The notes under the pieces were generated by a model, which saw nothing but the letters and a program-made list of their open reading frames with translations, was not told where the DNA came from and searched no databases. From assembly GCA_045403015.1 (NCBI GenBank), contig JAXIPI010000024.1, positions 1 to 27,731 of the forward strand: a DNA stretch of 27,731 bases. The letters run 5' to 3'. How positions within the stretch are numbered: the stretch's first letter is position 1; each line of letters begins with the position of its first letter. This document shows positions 1-7,389 of this stretch, piece by piece. Source of the stretch: Gaiellasilicea sp045403015 (GTDB taxonomy: Bacteria; Actinomycetota; Thermoleophilia; Gaiellales; Gaiellaceae). Made by a program: the position numbers and the translations under genes.

Positions 1-103
1 GCGGCCGGTGGAAGGTGATGTCGGCGGCGTGGAGGTCTCGCTCCGAGTCGCCGTCCGAGACGCGCGCGTCCTCGCCGAGCGCCGCGACGAGCGCCTCCCG
101 CAA
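1..103 (-). CDS. FAD-linked oxidase (GlcD-like), N-terminal fragment
   Basis: The minus strand from about position 124 to the window edge stays open in the frame that reads LREALVAALGEDARVSDG and continues to AADITFHRP. This is the usual start of FAD-binding type 4 oxidases such as glycolate oxidase GlcD or D-lactate dehydrogenase, which then continue with a segment like PDVVVFP. Only about 34 residues are inside the window, so the FAD domain itself is not seen. The start is uncertain: TTG at 103 is the first ordinary start codon. A CTG at 124 would overlap the gntR stop by two bases and would keep seven more residues (LTTTVQD). The gene would follow gntR directly in one transcript. The family call rests on a short fragment. 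Confidence 0.5.
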   Translation of the reverse strand, partial: MREALVAALGEDARVSDGDSERDLHAADITFHRP

Positions 104-120
104 GTCCTGGACGGTGGTGG

Positions 121-819
121 TCAGCTGAACTCCGCCTCCGACGGGAGGCCGCTCGCGACGCTGTCGACCGCCCAGCGAAGGCTGTCCTGGACGGCGCGCT
201 CAGCGGCGAGCCCGTCGTTCACCTCGCAGTGCGCGAAGAAGGCCGAGTAGCGGCCGAGCGACTCCTGGAACCGTTGCGCGGTCGCGAGGACGAGGCGGTT
301 GTAGCGCTCGGAGCGCCAGTAGAGCCGCTCGACCTCTTCGACGAGACGGCGCCTGCCGCTCGCCCGGTAACAGGTTCCGTAGAACTCCCAGCGAAGCGCC
401 AGGTAGGCGTCGACGTTCTGATCGGCGGCGGCGCGCTCCAGGCGGCTCAACGTCTTCCGCATGCCGGCAAGCTCCGTCGGCCCGACCGCCTCCGCGCCAA
501 GCCTGGCCGCGAGACCCTCCAGGCCGAGCCGCGCGGCGTAGATCTCCTCGAAGTCCTCGCGCGTCAGCCTGCTGACGTACGCACGTCCGGTCGAGCCGAC
601 CGCGACGAAGCCTTCGCGCTGAAGCCGGCCGAGACTCGCGCGCACCGGCGTCTGCGAGACGCCGAGCCTCGCCGCGAGCTCCCGTTGCACGAGCTGTGTG
701 CCCTCGGGCAGCTGCCCGGCGACGATCAGCGCCCGGAGCGACTGCGCGACCCGCTGCTCGATCGACTCCCGCTCCTCGAGCGGCTCGATCGCAAAGTCTG
801 GGGCTGCGGTCCCTTCCAT
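121..819 (-). CDS. GntR family regulator, FCD subfamily
   Basis: This 232-residue DNA-binding regulator has an N-terminal winged helix (about residues 20-85) with the GntR signature: LRALIVAGQLPEGTQL, then the recognition region ELAARLGVSQTPVRASL. The C-terminal helical domain (about 90-220) fits the FCD ligand-binding fold. In many FCD proteins an Asp and three His bind a metal. Here the usual FH of the first helix pair reads EFY (Tyr147) and the last His position appears as Trp/Ser, leaving His197 as the only obvious candidate. Metal binding may therefore be lost, although I aligned this by eye. The gene is divergent from the hyu operon, 61 bp away, with a perfect palindrome between them. 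It most likely represses that operon and perhaps its own gene until an intermediate of the pathway binds. Confidence 0.9.
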   Translation of the reverse strand: MEGTAAPDFAIEPLEERESIEQRVAQSLRALIVAGQLPEGTQLVQRELAARLGVSQTPVRASLGRLQREGFVAVGSTGRAYVSRLTREDFEEIYAARLGLEGLAARLGAEAVGPTELAGMRKTLSRLERAAADQNVDAYLALRWEFYGTCYRASGRRRLVEEVERLYWRSERYNRLVLATAQRFQESLGRYSAFFAHCEVNDGLAAERAVQDSLRWAVDSVASGLPSEAEFS

Positions 820-857
820 TCCGCGTCAGTCTCGTTTACGCTCGGCCAGAACGCAAC

Positions 858-876
858 ATGAAATTTCAAATTTCAT
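858..876. promoter_or_regulatory. 19-bp perfect palindrome, probable GntR operator
   Basis: The sequence ATGAAATTTCAAATTTCAT is a perfect inverted repeat with a single central base. It is AT-rich in a very GC-rich setting and lies in the 61-bp gap between gntR and hyuA1, ending 4 nt before the hyuA1 start. FCD-type GntR proteins bind palindromes of this size next to their own genes. A weak promoter-like pair (TTTACG at 835-840 and TGAAAT at 859-864, 18-nt spacer) would put the -10 element inside the palindrome, so binding would block transcription of the operon. The promoter part is tentative. Confidence 0.75.
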
Positions 877-880
877 CGCC

Positions 881-2938
881 TTGAGTATCGCTGAAGCCCG
901 GGTCGGCGTCGACGTCGGCGGCACGTTCACCGACGTGATCCTGCACGGTGCGGACGGCCGCGTCGTGATCCGCAAGCTGCTCTCGACGCCGCCCAGCTAC
1001 GACCTCGCCGTCGTCGAGGCGGTCGGCGGTCTTGCCGACGGGCCTGTCGCGGAGGTCGTCCACGGGACAACCGTGGCGACGAACGCCGTGCTCGAGCGGC
1101 GAGGCAGCCGGACGGCGCTCGTCACGACCGCCGGCTTCCGCGACGTGCTCGAGCTGCGCCGGCTGCGGATCCCGCACATGTACGACCTCTTCTGGCGCAA
1201 GCCCCCGCCGCTCGTCGAGCGGCACCTGCGCTTCGAGCTGAACGAGCGCGTCGCCGCGGACGGGACCGTCGTCAGGGCCGTCGACGAGGACGAGAGTCGT
1301 GCGCTCGCCGGTCGCCTGCGTGCGACCGGAGTCGAGTCCGTTGCGGTCTGCTTCCTGCACTCCTACCTTTACCCCGAGCACGAGCAGCGCTTCGGCGCGA
1401 TCCTGGCCGAGGAGCTCCCGGAGGCGAACGTCTCGCTCTCGAGCGAGATCCTGCGGGAGCAGCGCGAGTACGAGCGCTCCGCGACGACGGTCGTCAACGC
1501 GTACGTGCGGCCGCTGATGTCCTCGTACATCGACCGGATCCGGACCGGCCTGGACGGGATCGGGATCGACGGGCCGCTCCAGATCATGCAGTCGTCCGGC
1601 GGCGTGATGACCGCGAACGACGCGAAGGAGCGGCCGGTCTTCGCGCTCGAATCAGGCCCGGCGGCGGGTGTCGTGGCCGCCCGCTGGATGGGCGAGCAAC
1701 TCGGCGTCGACAACCTGCTCGCCTTCGACATGGGCGGCACGACCGCGAAGGCATCCCTGATCGAGGACGGTGCCATCTCGCGCGGCCGCGAGTACGAGGT
1801 CGGCGGCTCGATGTCGGCCGGCAGCCGTCTGATCCGCGGCGCCGGCGAGCTGTTGCGGATCCCGACGATCGACATCGCCGAGGTCGGCGCGGGCGGCGGC
1901 AGCATCGCCTGGCTCGATCCGGCCGGCGGCCTCCAGGTCGGTCCGCGCAGCGCGGGCGCCGACCCAGGCCCGGCCTGCTACGGCCGCGGCGGCGTCGAGC
2001 CGACAGTAACCGACGCGAACGTCGTGCTCGGCTACATGCCCGCAGTCACGGTTGCGGACGGGCAGATCTCGATCTCCGCCGAGCTCGCCGAGGAGGCGGT
2101 GCGCCGTGTCGCCGAGCCGCTCGGGCTCACGCTCCTCGAGGCAGCGAGTGGGATCCACCGGATCGCAAACGCGCGCATGACGCGGGCGCTGCGAGCGGTC
2201 TCTTCGGAGAAGGGCCGTGACCCGCGCGACTTCGCGCTGATCGCCTACGGCGGCGCCGGTCCGATCCACGCGGCCGGACTCGCGGAGGATCTCGGTATGC
2301 GGACTGTTCTCGTGCCCGCGGTCGCGGGCCTCTTCAGCGCCGTCGGGCTCCTCTTCGCGCGCCCGGAGTTCCACGAGGTGCGTACGTGCCACCTGGACGT
2401 CAACACCGTCGATCCTGCGGTGGTCGCAGCGCTCTTCGCCGAGATGGAGATCAAGCTCGCCGGCGCGCTCGCGGGACGCGCCGAGGTCGAGTGGGCGCGG
2501 ACTGCTGACCTCCGCTACGGCGGCCAGAGCTGGGAGGTCGAGGTCGGCTGCCCGGCCGGCGCGGTCGATGCCGAGGTGCTCGCGGAGTTGCGCACGCGCT
2601 TCGAGGACGAGCACGAGCGGCTCTACGGAGTCAAGGACCAAGCGGGCTCGCCGGTCGAGATCCGGGCGCTACGGCTCGCAGCCCTGGGAGAAGCGGCTGC
2701 GACACGCTCCTTCCAGCTCAACGGCGCGAACGCCGCCGCGGCCGGCTCGAGCCGCAGAATCCACATCGACGGCGTCGACGCGCCGGTGCGGACTCGCTCG
2801 TCCTTCGGCGCTGCGCCGGAGCCGGGGCCGCTGCTCGTCGACGAGTACGACACCACCGTCGTCGTCCCACCGGGCTGGTCTGCCAGGCGTGAAGCGGCGA
2901 CCGGCACGCTCGTGCTGGAGCGTGACCGTGGCGACTAA
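881..2938 (+). CDS. Hydantoinase/oxoprolinase subunit A (HyuA-like), copy 1
   Basis: This 685-residue protein is the ATP-binding subunit of the hydantoinase A/5-oxoprolinase/acetone carboxylase family. It contains the N-terminal DVGGTFTD phosphate loop (residues 11-18), a second nucleotide-binding segment MGGTTAK (about 284-290), GAGGGSIAW, and the family signature SAGADPGPACYGRGG. In this family the subunit activates an amide or carbonyl with ATP so that the partner B subunit can hydrolyse or carboxylate it. The start is TTG 881. It is the only start codon in frame close to the conserved N-terminus, gives a length matching the second copy (687 residues), and has no clear Shine-Dalgarno. A nine-codon reading frame (ATG 858 to TGA 882-884) overlaps this TTG. 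The gene ends 11 nt inside hyuB1. The substrate cannot be read from the sequence. Confidence 0.93.
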   Translation: MSIAEARVGVDVGGTFTDVILHGADGRVVIRKLLSTPPSYDLAVVEAVGGLADGPVAEVVHGTTVATNAVLERRGSRTALVTTAGFRDVLELRRLRIPHMYDLFWRKPPPLVERHLRFELNERVAADGTVVRAVDEDESRALAGRLRATGVESVAVCFLHSYLYPEHEQRFGAILAEELPEANVSLSSEILREQREYERSATTVVNAYVRPLMSSYIDRIRTGLDGIGIDGPLQIMQSSGGVMTANDAKERPVFALESGPAAGVVAARWMGEQLGVDNLLAFDMGGTTAKASLIEDGAISRGREYEVGGSMSAGSRLIRGAGELLRIPTIDIAEVGAGGGSIAWLDPAGGLQVGPRSAGADPGPACYGRGGVEPTVTDANVVLGYMPAVTVADGQISISAELAEEAVRRVAEPLGLTLLEAASGIHRIANARMTRALRAVSSEKGRDPRDFALIAYGGAGPIHAAGLAEDLGMRTVLVPAVAGLFSAVGLLFARPEFHEVRTCHLDVNTVDPAVVAALFAEMEIKLAGALAGRAEVEWARTADLRYGGQSWEVEVGCPAGAVDAEVLAELRTRFEDEHERLYGVKDQAGSPVEIRALRLAALGEAAATRSFQLNGANAAAAGSSRRIHIDGVDAPVRTRSSFGAAPEPGPLLVDEYDTTVVVPPGWSARREAATGTLVLERDRGD

Positions 2939-4631
2939 AGCGCGCGTCGATCCAATCACGCTCCAGATCGTGGGCAACGCGCTCGCCTCGATGGCGGACG
3001 AGATGGCGACGACGATCTGCCGCACCGCGCACTCGACCGTCGTTCGGGACGGGATGGACTTCTCAGCCGTCGTCTGCGATGCCAAGGGCCGGACTGTCGC
3101 GCAGGCGGTCAGCGTGCCGTTCCACCTCGGCTCGATCCCCGCCGCGATGGAGACGCTGCTCGACCACTACACGGGGCGGATCCGGCCGGGCGACGTCTTC
3201 GTGATGAACGACCCCTTCGACGGCGGCATGCACCTGCAGGACATCTTCGTCTTCAAGCCGGTTCACCTCGGCGGCGAGCTGATCGGCTTCACGTGCACGA
3301 CGGCCCACCACGGCGACGTCGGCGGCCGGCTGCCGGGCTCGAGCGCCTGTGACAACACCGAGATCTTTCAGGAGGGGATCCGCCTGCCCTGGCTCAAGCT
3401 CTACGCCGGGGGCGAGCCGGTGGAGGACGTCTTCAAGATCATCGAGGCGAACGTCCGCATCCCGCGGATGACGTTCGGCGACCTCGGGGCGCAGGTCGCA
3501 GCGTGCTCCGTCGCCGAGCGCGCTCTGGTCGCGCTGGCAGAGCGGCACGGGACGGAGACGCTCGCCGAGCTGATGGACGCCCTGATCGACTACACCGAGC
3601 GGCTCGTCCGCCAGGAGATCGCGACCTGGCCCGACGGCACCGCCTCCTTCACCGACTACCTCGGATCGGACGGGGTCGATGTCTGCGACGTGCCGATCAC
3701 CGCGCACGTCACGATCGCCGGCGACGAGGTGACGGCCGACTTGACCGACTCGGCGCCGATGGTGCGGGGCTCGCTGAACAGCACGCGCTCGTTCGTGCAG
3801 GCCTGCATCTACCAGGCGGTGCGCGCGGCGCTGACGGTGGAGGTGCCGAACACGGCCGGCGCCTTTCGCCCGATCCACATCCTCACGAGGCCGGGAACGG
3901 TGGCCGACGTCGTGATGCCGGGCGCCTCCTCGATGCGCGGCGTGACGGGGTTCCGGATCCTCGATGCCGTGAGCGGCGCCCTCGCCCAGTTGCTGCCGAA
4001 TCGCATTCCCGCCGCGGGAGAGGGCGGCAACACGCTTGCGATCTTCGGCGCCGAAAGCCCCGATGGCGATCGCTTCATCTTCTACGAGCTCGTCGTCGGT
4101 ACCTGGGGCGGCACGCCGGAGGCCGACGGGAACGACGGGCTCACGAACCCGGCGAGCCTCGCCGCGAACATCCCGATCGAGGTCGCCGAGTCCGAGTACC
4201 CGATCGTGGTCGAACGCTACGGGCTCGTGGCCGACTCGGGCGGCGCCGGCCTGCACCGCGGCGGCCTCGCGATCGAGCGCGTCTGGCGCTGCCTCACCCC
4301 GCGCACGTCCCTGATCGTCCGCTCCGACCGGGCGAAGCACCCGCCCTACGGCCTCGCGGGCGGCAGCGCCGGTGCGCTCTCCGCCAACACGCTGATCCAT
4401 CCCGACGGAAGCGAGGAGAGCCTGCCGCCGATGTTCTCAATCGAGATCGAGGCAGGCGACGTCTACAAGCACCGGACGGCGGGCGGCGGCGGCTGGGGAG
4501 ATCCGCTCGAGCGCGACCCTGCCGCCGTCGCGGACGACGTGCTGAATGAGAAGGTCAGCGTCGAGGCGGCGCTCGAGCTCTACGGCGTCGGCGTCGCCGC
4601 CGACGGGACTGCCGAGAGGAGGAGGCTGTGA
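2928..4631 (+). CDS. Hydantoinase B/oxoprolinase subunit (HyuB-like), copy 1
   Basis: This 567-residue protein is the B subunit that pairs with HyuA. Recognisable parts are the start DPITLQIVGNALASMADEM, the segment HLGSIPAAM, the motif NDPFDGGMHLQD, TTAHHGDVGG, and the glycine-rich end RTAGGGGWGDP followed by the usual tail VLNEKVSVEAALELYG. GTG 2928 is chosen because GGAG at 2917-2920 lies 7 nt upstream; GTG 2922 is possible but too close to that site. It overlaps the end of hyuA1, so the two are probably translationally coupled and form one complex. It is clearly more distant from hyuB2 and hyuB3 than those two are from each other, so it is likely the dedicated partner of HyuA1. Confidence 0.93.
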   Translation: MATKARVDPITLQIVGNALASMADEMATTICRTAHSTVVRDGMDFSAVVCDAKGRTVAQAVSVPFHLGSIPAAMETLLDHYTGRIRPGDVFVMNDPFDGGMHLQDIFVFKPVHLGGELIGFTCTTAHHGDVGGRLPGSSACDNTEIFQEGIRLPWLKLYAGGEPVEDVFKIIEANVRIPRMTFGDLGAQVAACSVAERALVALAERHGTETLAELMDALIDYTERLVRQEIATWPDGTASFTDYLGSDGVDVCDVPITAHVTIAGDEVTADLTDSAPMVRGSLNSTRSFVQACIYQAVRAALTVEVPNTAGAFRPIHILTRPGTVADVVMPGASSMRGVTGFRILDAVSGALAQLLPNRIPAAGEGGNTLAIFGAESPDGDRFIFYELVVGTWGGTPEADGNDGLTNPASLAANIPIEVAESEYPIVVERYGLVADSGGAGLHRGGLAIERVWRCLTPRTSLIVRSDRAKHPPYGLAGGSAGALSANTLIHPDGSEESLPPMFSIEIEAGDVYKHRTAGGGGWGDPLERDPAAVADDVLNEKVSVEAALELYGVGVAADGTAERRRL

Positions 4632-5743
4632 AGATCACCGCCGTCACCGCGACGCCGATCGCGCTTCCGCTCGTGCAGCCGTTCCGCTACCGCTCCGGCG
4701 TGCAGGAGGGCGTGAACCTGGTCCTCTTCGCCGTCGAGACTGACGAAGGGATAACCGGCTACGGCGAGTCGATCTGCGAGGACCCCGCCGCCGTCGTCTC
4801 GTACGGCCAACTGATGGCGCGAGCGTTCGTCGGCCGTTCGCCTGGCGAGATCGAGGCGATCTTCGGCGACCTCTGGCGCAACGGCCGCTGGCGCGTCGTC
4901 CCGCACTTCTCGCTGCAGATCCTGAGCGGGATCGAGTCGGCTTGCTGGGACGCGCTCGGCAAAGGGCTCGGCGTGCCGGCGTCGACCTTCCTCGGCGGCC
5001 GCGTCCACGACGAGGTCGACTTCATGGCCTTCCCTCAGGGCGACACGGCCGAGGAGCTCGCGGGCGAGGCGGCCGCGTTCGCAGCCGACGGCCACCGCGT
5101 CGTCTACATCAAGGTCGGCCGCGCGCACCGCGACGACGTGGAGGTGGTCGGCGCCGTGCGCGACGCGATCGGGCCGGACGTGCTGTTGCGCGTCGACCCG
5201 AACGAGGCCTGGGACGTCCCGACCGCGGTCGACGCGATCCGGAGGCTCGACGCGTTCGACCTCGACTGGGTCGAGCAGCCCGTGGCAGCCGGCGACATCG
5301 CCGGGCTCGCCCGTGTCCGGAACTCGGTCGAGACGAAGATCGCCGCCGACCAAGCGGTTCACACGACCGCCGAGCTTCGCGTCGTTCTGGAGCAGGAGGC
5401 TGCGGACGCGATCGTGCTCGGCAGCCACGAGTCGGGCGGCCTCTGGCGGTGGCGGCAGATGGCGTACCTCGCCGAGTCGTACGGGATCCCGATGAACAGG
5501 CACGCCTGCCCGGAGAGCGCGCTCTCGACCTTCGCCGCCCTGCAGGTGATGGGTTGCCTGCCGAACCAAACGCTGGGCAACCAGGTCATGCACCACCTGC
5601 TCACCGAGCAGCTCACGACGACACCGATCGAGATCACAGGCGGCCGGGCCGCCGTGCCGACCGCGCCCGGCCTCGGCTTCGAGATCGACCTGGACGCGGT
5701 CGAGCGGGCGCGCGAGCGCGCCGAGCACCAAGGGCCGTACTGA
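4628..5743 (+). CDS. Mandelate racemase/muconate lactonizing enzyme family protein
   Basis: This 371-residue enolase-superfamily enzyme has the N-terminal capping domain (about 1-125) and a TIM barrel. Visible active-site residues are Lys162 (YIKVG, in place of the common KxK), metal ligands Asp190 (RVDPNEAW), Glu216 (WVEQP) and Asp241 (AADQ), and His292 (MNRHACPE). Where muconate lactonizing enzymes carry a second catalytic Lys about five residues before a Gly-Gly, this protein has Gly265 (LGSHESGG). It is therefore not a standard cycloisomerase. Family members abstract a proton next to a carboxylate and may racemise, dehydrate or cycloisomerise. It overlaps hyuB1 by GTGA and abuts hyuB2 by TGATG, so it works in the same pathway, perhaps supplying the right stereoisomer or isomer to the Hyu enzymes. 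That role is inferred. Confidence 0.9.
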   Translation: MKITAVTATPIALPLVQPFRYRSGVQEGVNLVLFAVETDEGITGYGESICEDPAAVVSYGQLMARAFVGRSPGEIEAIFGDLWRNGRWRVVPHFSLQILSGIESACWDALGKGLGVPASTFLGGRVHDEVDFMAFPQGDTAEELAGEAAAFAADGHRVVYIKVGRAHRDDVEVVGAVRDAIGPDVLLRVDPNEAWDVPTAVDAIRRLDAFDLDWVEQPVAAGDIAGLARVRNSVETKIAADQAVHTTAELRVVLEQEAADAIVLGSHESGGLWRWRQMAYLAESYGIPMNRHACPESALSTFAALQVMGCLPNQTLGNQVMHHLLTEQLTTTPIEITGGRAAVPTAPGLGFEIDLDAVERARERAEHQGPY

Positions 5744-7389
5744 TGGACCCGATCACCTTCGAGGTGATTCGCAACGCGCTCGTCGCGGCGACGGACGAGA
5801 TGGTCCTGACGCTCCGCCGCAGCGCCTACTCGACGAACATCAAGACGCGCTCCGACTTCTCCTGCGCCTTTTTCGATGCCGAGCTTCGCGCCGTCGCACA
5901 GGGATTCACCCAGCCCGTCCACCTTGGCTCGATGGTGAAGCAGGTGCCGCGCGCGATCCTCGACTACGGCCCCGAGAACCTCGAGCCCGGCGACGTGATC
6001 ATCACGAACGAGCCCTTCCCGAGCGGTGTCCACCTGAACGACATCAGCCTGATCTCGCCCGTCCACCACGACGGCGAGCTGCTTGGCTACGTCGCCAATC
6101 TCGCGCATCACGTCGACGTCGGCGGCGGCGCGCCGGCCTCGATCGGAGCCTTCCGCGAGGTCTTCCAGGAAGGCGTGATCATCCCGCCGGTGAGGGTCGT
6201 CGCGGGCGGGCGGATCGTGCGCGACGTCTTCGACCTGATCCTGGCGCAGATCCGCTCCAAGCACGAGACCGGAGGCGACTTCCGCGCCCAGATCGCCGCG
6301 AACACAACCGGCGTCCGTAGGCTGCAGGCGCTCGTCAGCCGCCACGGCCTCGAGACCGTCGCCGGCACGATGCACGAGCTGCTCGACTACACCGAGCGGC
6401 GAACCCGCGCCGAGATCGCGGCGCTGCCGCACGGCGTCTACGAGGCGGAGGGGACTGTCGACGTCGACGGCTACACGGACGAGCCGGTGCGGCTGAAGGC
6501 GCGGATCGAGATCACCGCCGACGGCGTCGCGTTCGATCTGGCCGGCTCCGACCCCCAGCGGCGCGCGCCCGTCAACTCCACCTACGCGCAGACATTCTCG
6601 GCCTGCGCCTACGCGGTCAAATGCCTGATCGACCCCGACCTGCCCGTCAACGACGGCTTCTATCGCGTCATCGACCTCGACGCGCCCGAGGGGACGGTGA
6701 CCAACTGCACGTGGCCGAGCCCGGTCGTCGGTGGCTGGGAGACGCAGACGCGGCTTGTCGACGTCATCTTCCGCGCCCTCCTCCCCGCCCTGCCCGAGCG
6801 GCTGCCCGCGGGGACGAAGGCGATGATGTGCCACGCCGGCTTCGGCGGGGTCGACGCGCAGACGAACGAGTATTACTGCTTCCTGGAGACGTTCGGCGGC
6901 GGCTACGGCGGCCGTTTCGCGAGCGACGGGCCGGACGCGGTGCAGACGCACGGCCAGAACACGGAGAACGCGCCGGTCGAGGAGACCGAGCTCAATTACC
7001 CGGTGCGGGTCGCGCGCCTCTCGCTCGTTGAGGACTCGGAGGGGCCGGGGCGCTTCCGTGGCGGCCTCGGACTGCGGAAGGACTTCGTCTTCGACCGCCC
7101 GACGACGTTCACCGTCCTCGCCGATCGCACTCTCGTGGGTCCGGCGGGCGCGTTCGGCGGCCAACCCGGCAAGCCGGCCGAATACGTCCTGATCCGAGGC
7201 GGCGACGAGCGTCAGCTCTCAGCCAAGGGAACCGTCGAGCTCGAGGCCGGCGACGTCGTCAGCTATCGAACGTGCGGCGGCGGTGGCTACGGCCCGCCGG
7301 CGGAGCGCGACCGCGAGCTCGTCGCGCGTGACGTGCGCGAGGGAAAGGTCAGCGTCGAGCGGGCACGAGAGGTGTACGGGTGGCGGTAG
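5743..7389 (+). CDS. Hydantoinase B/oxoprolinase subunit (HyuB-like), copy 2
   Basis: This 548-residue HyuB-type subunit starts at ATG 5743, which shares its first base with the stop of the preceding gene (TGATG). It opens with MDPITFEVIRNALVAATDEM and carries PVHLGSM, NEPFPSGVHLND, ANLAHHVDVGGGAP, the NSTY segment and the glycine-rich end RTCGGGGYGPP. By eye it is about 80% identical to hyuB3 over the first 100 residues, so the two are tandem duplicates. One difference from hyuB3 is NEPF where hyuB3 reads NDPH. No hyuA follows directly; instead hyuB3 overlaps its end by 10 nt. It may form a heteromer with HyuB3 and HyuA2, or have taken over a different substrate. Confidence 0.93.
   Translation: MDPITFEVIRNALVAATDEMVLTLRRSAYSTNIKTRSDFSCAFFDAELRAVAQGFTQPVHLGSMVKQVPRAILDYGPENLEPGDVIITNEPFPSGVHLNDISLISPVHHDGELLGYVANLAHHVDVGGGAPASIGAFREVFQEGVIIPPVRVVAGGRIVRDVFDLILAQIRSKHETGGDFRAQIAANTTGVRRLQALVSRHGLETVAGTMHELLDYTERRTRAEIAALPHGVYEAEGTVDVDGYTDEPVRLKARIEITADGVAFDLAGSDPQRRAPVNSTYAQTFSACAYAVKCLIDPDLPVNDGFYRVIDLDAPEGTVTNCTWPSPVVGGWETQTRLVDVIFRALLPALPERLPAGTKAMMCHAGFGGVDAQTNEYYCFLETFGGGYGGRFASDGPDAVQTHGQNTENAPVEETELNYPVRVARLSLVEDSEGPGRFRGGLGLRKDFVFDRPTTFTVLADRTLVGPAGAFGGQPGKPAEYVLIRGGDERQLSAKGTVELEAGDVVSYRTCGGGGYGPPAERDRELVARDVREGKVSVERAREVYGWR

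Noticed and set aside
5359..7164. Long minus-strand open frame opposite hyuB2 (about 600 codons)
   Set aside because: Arginine-, aspartate- and valine-rich translation with no domain, typical of the reverse strand of GC-rich genes; the plus-strand gene is clear.
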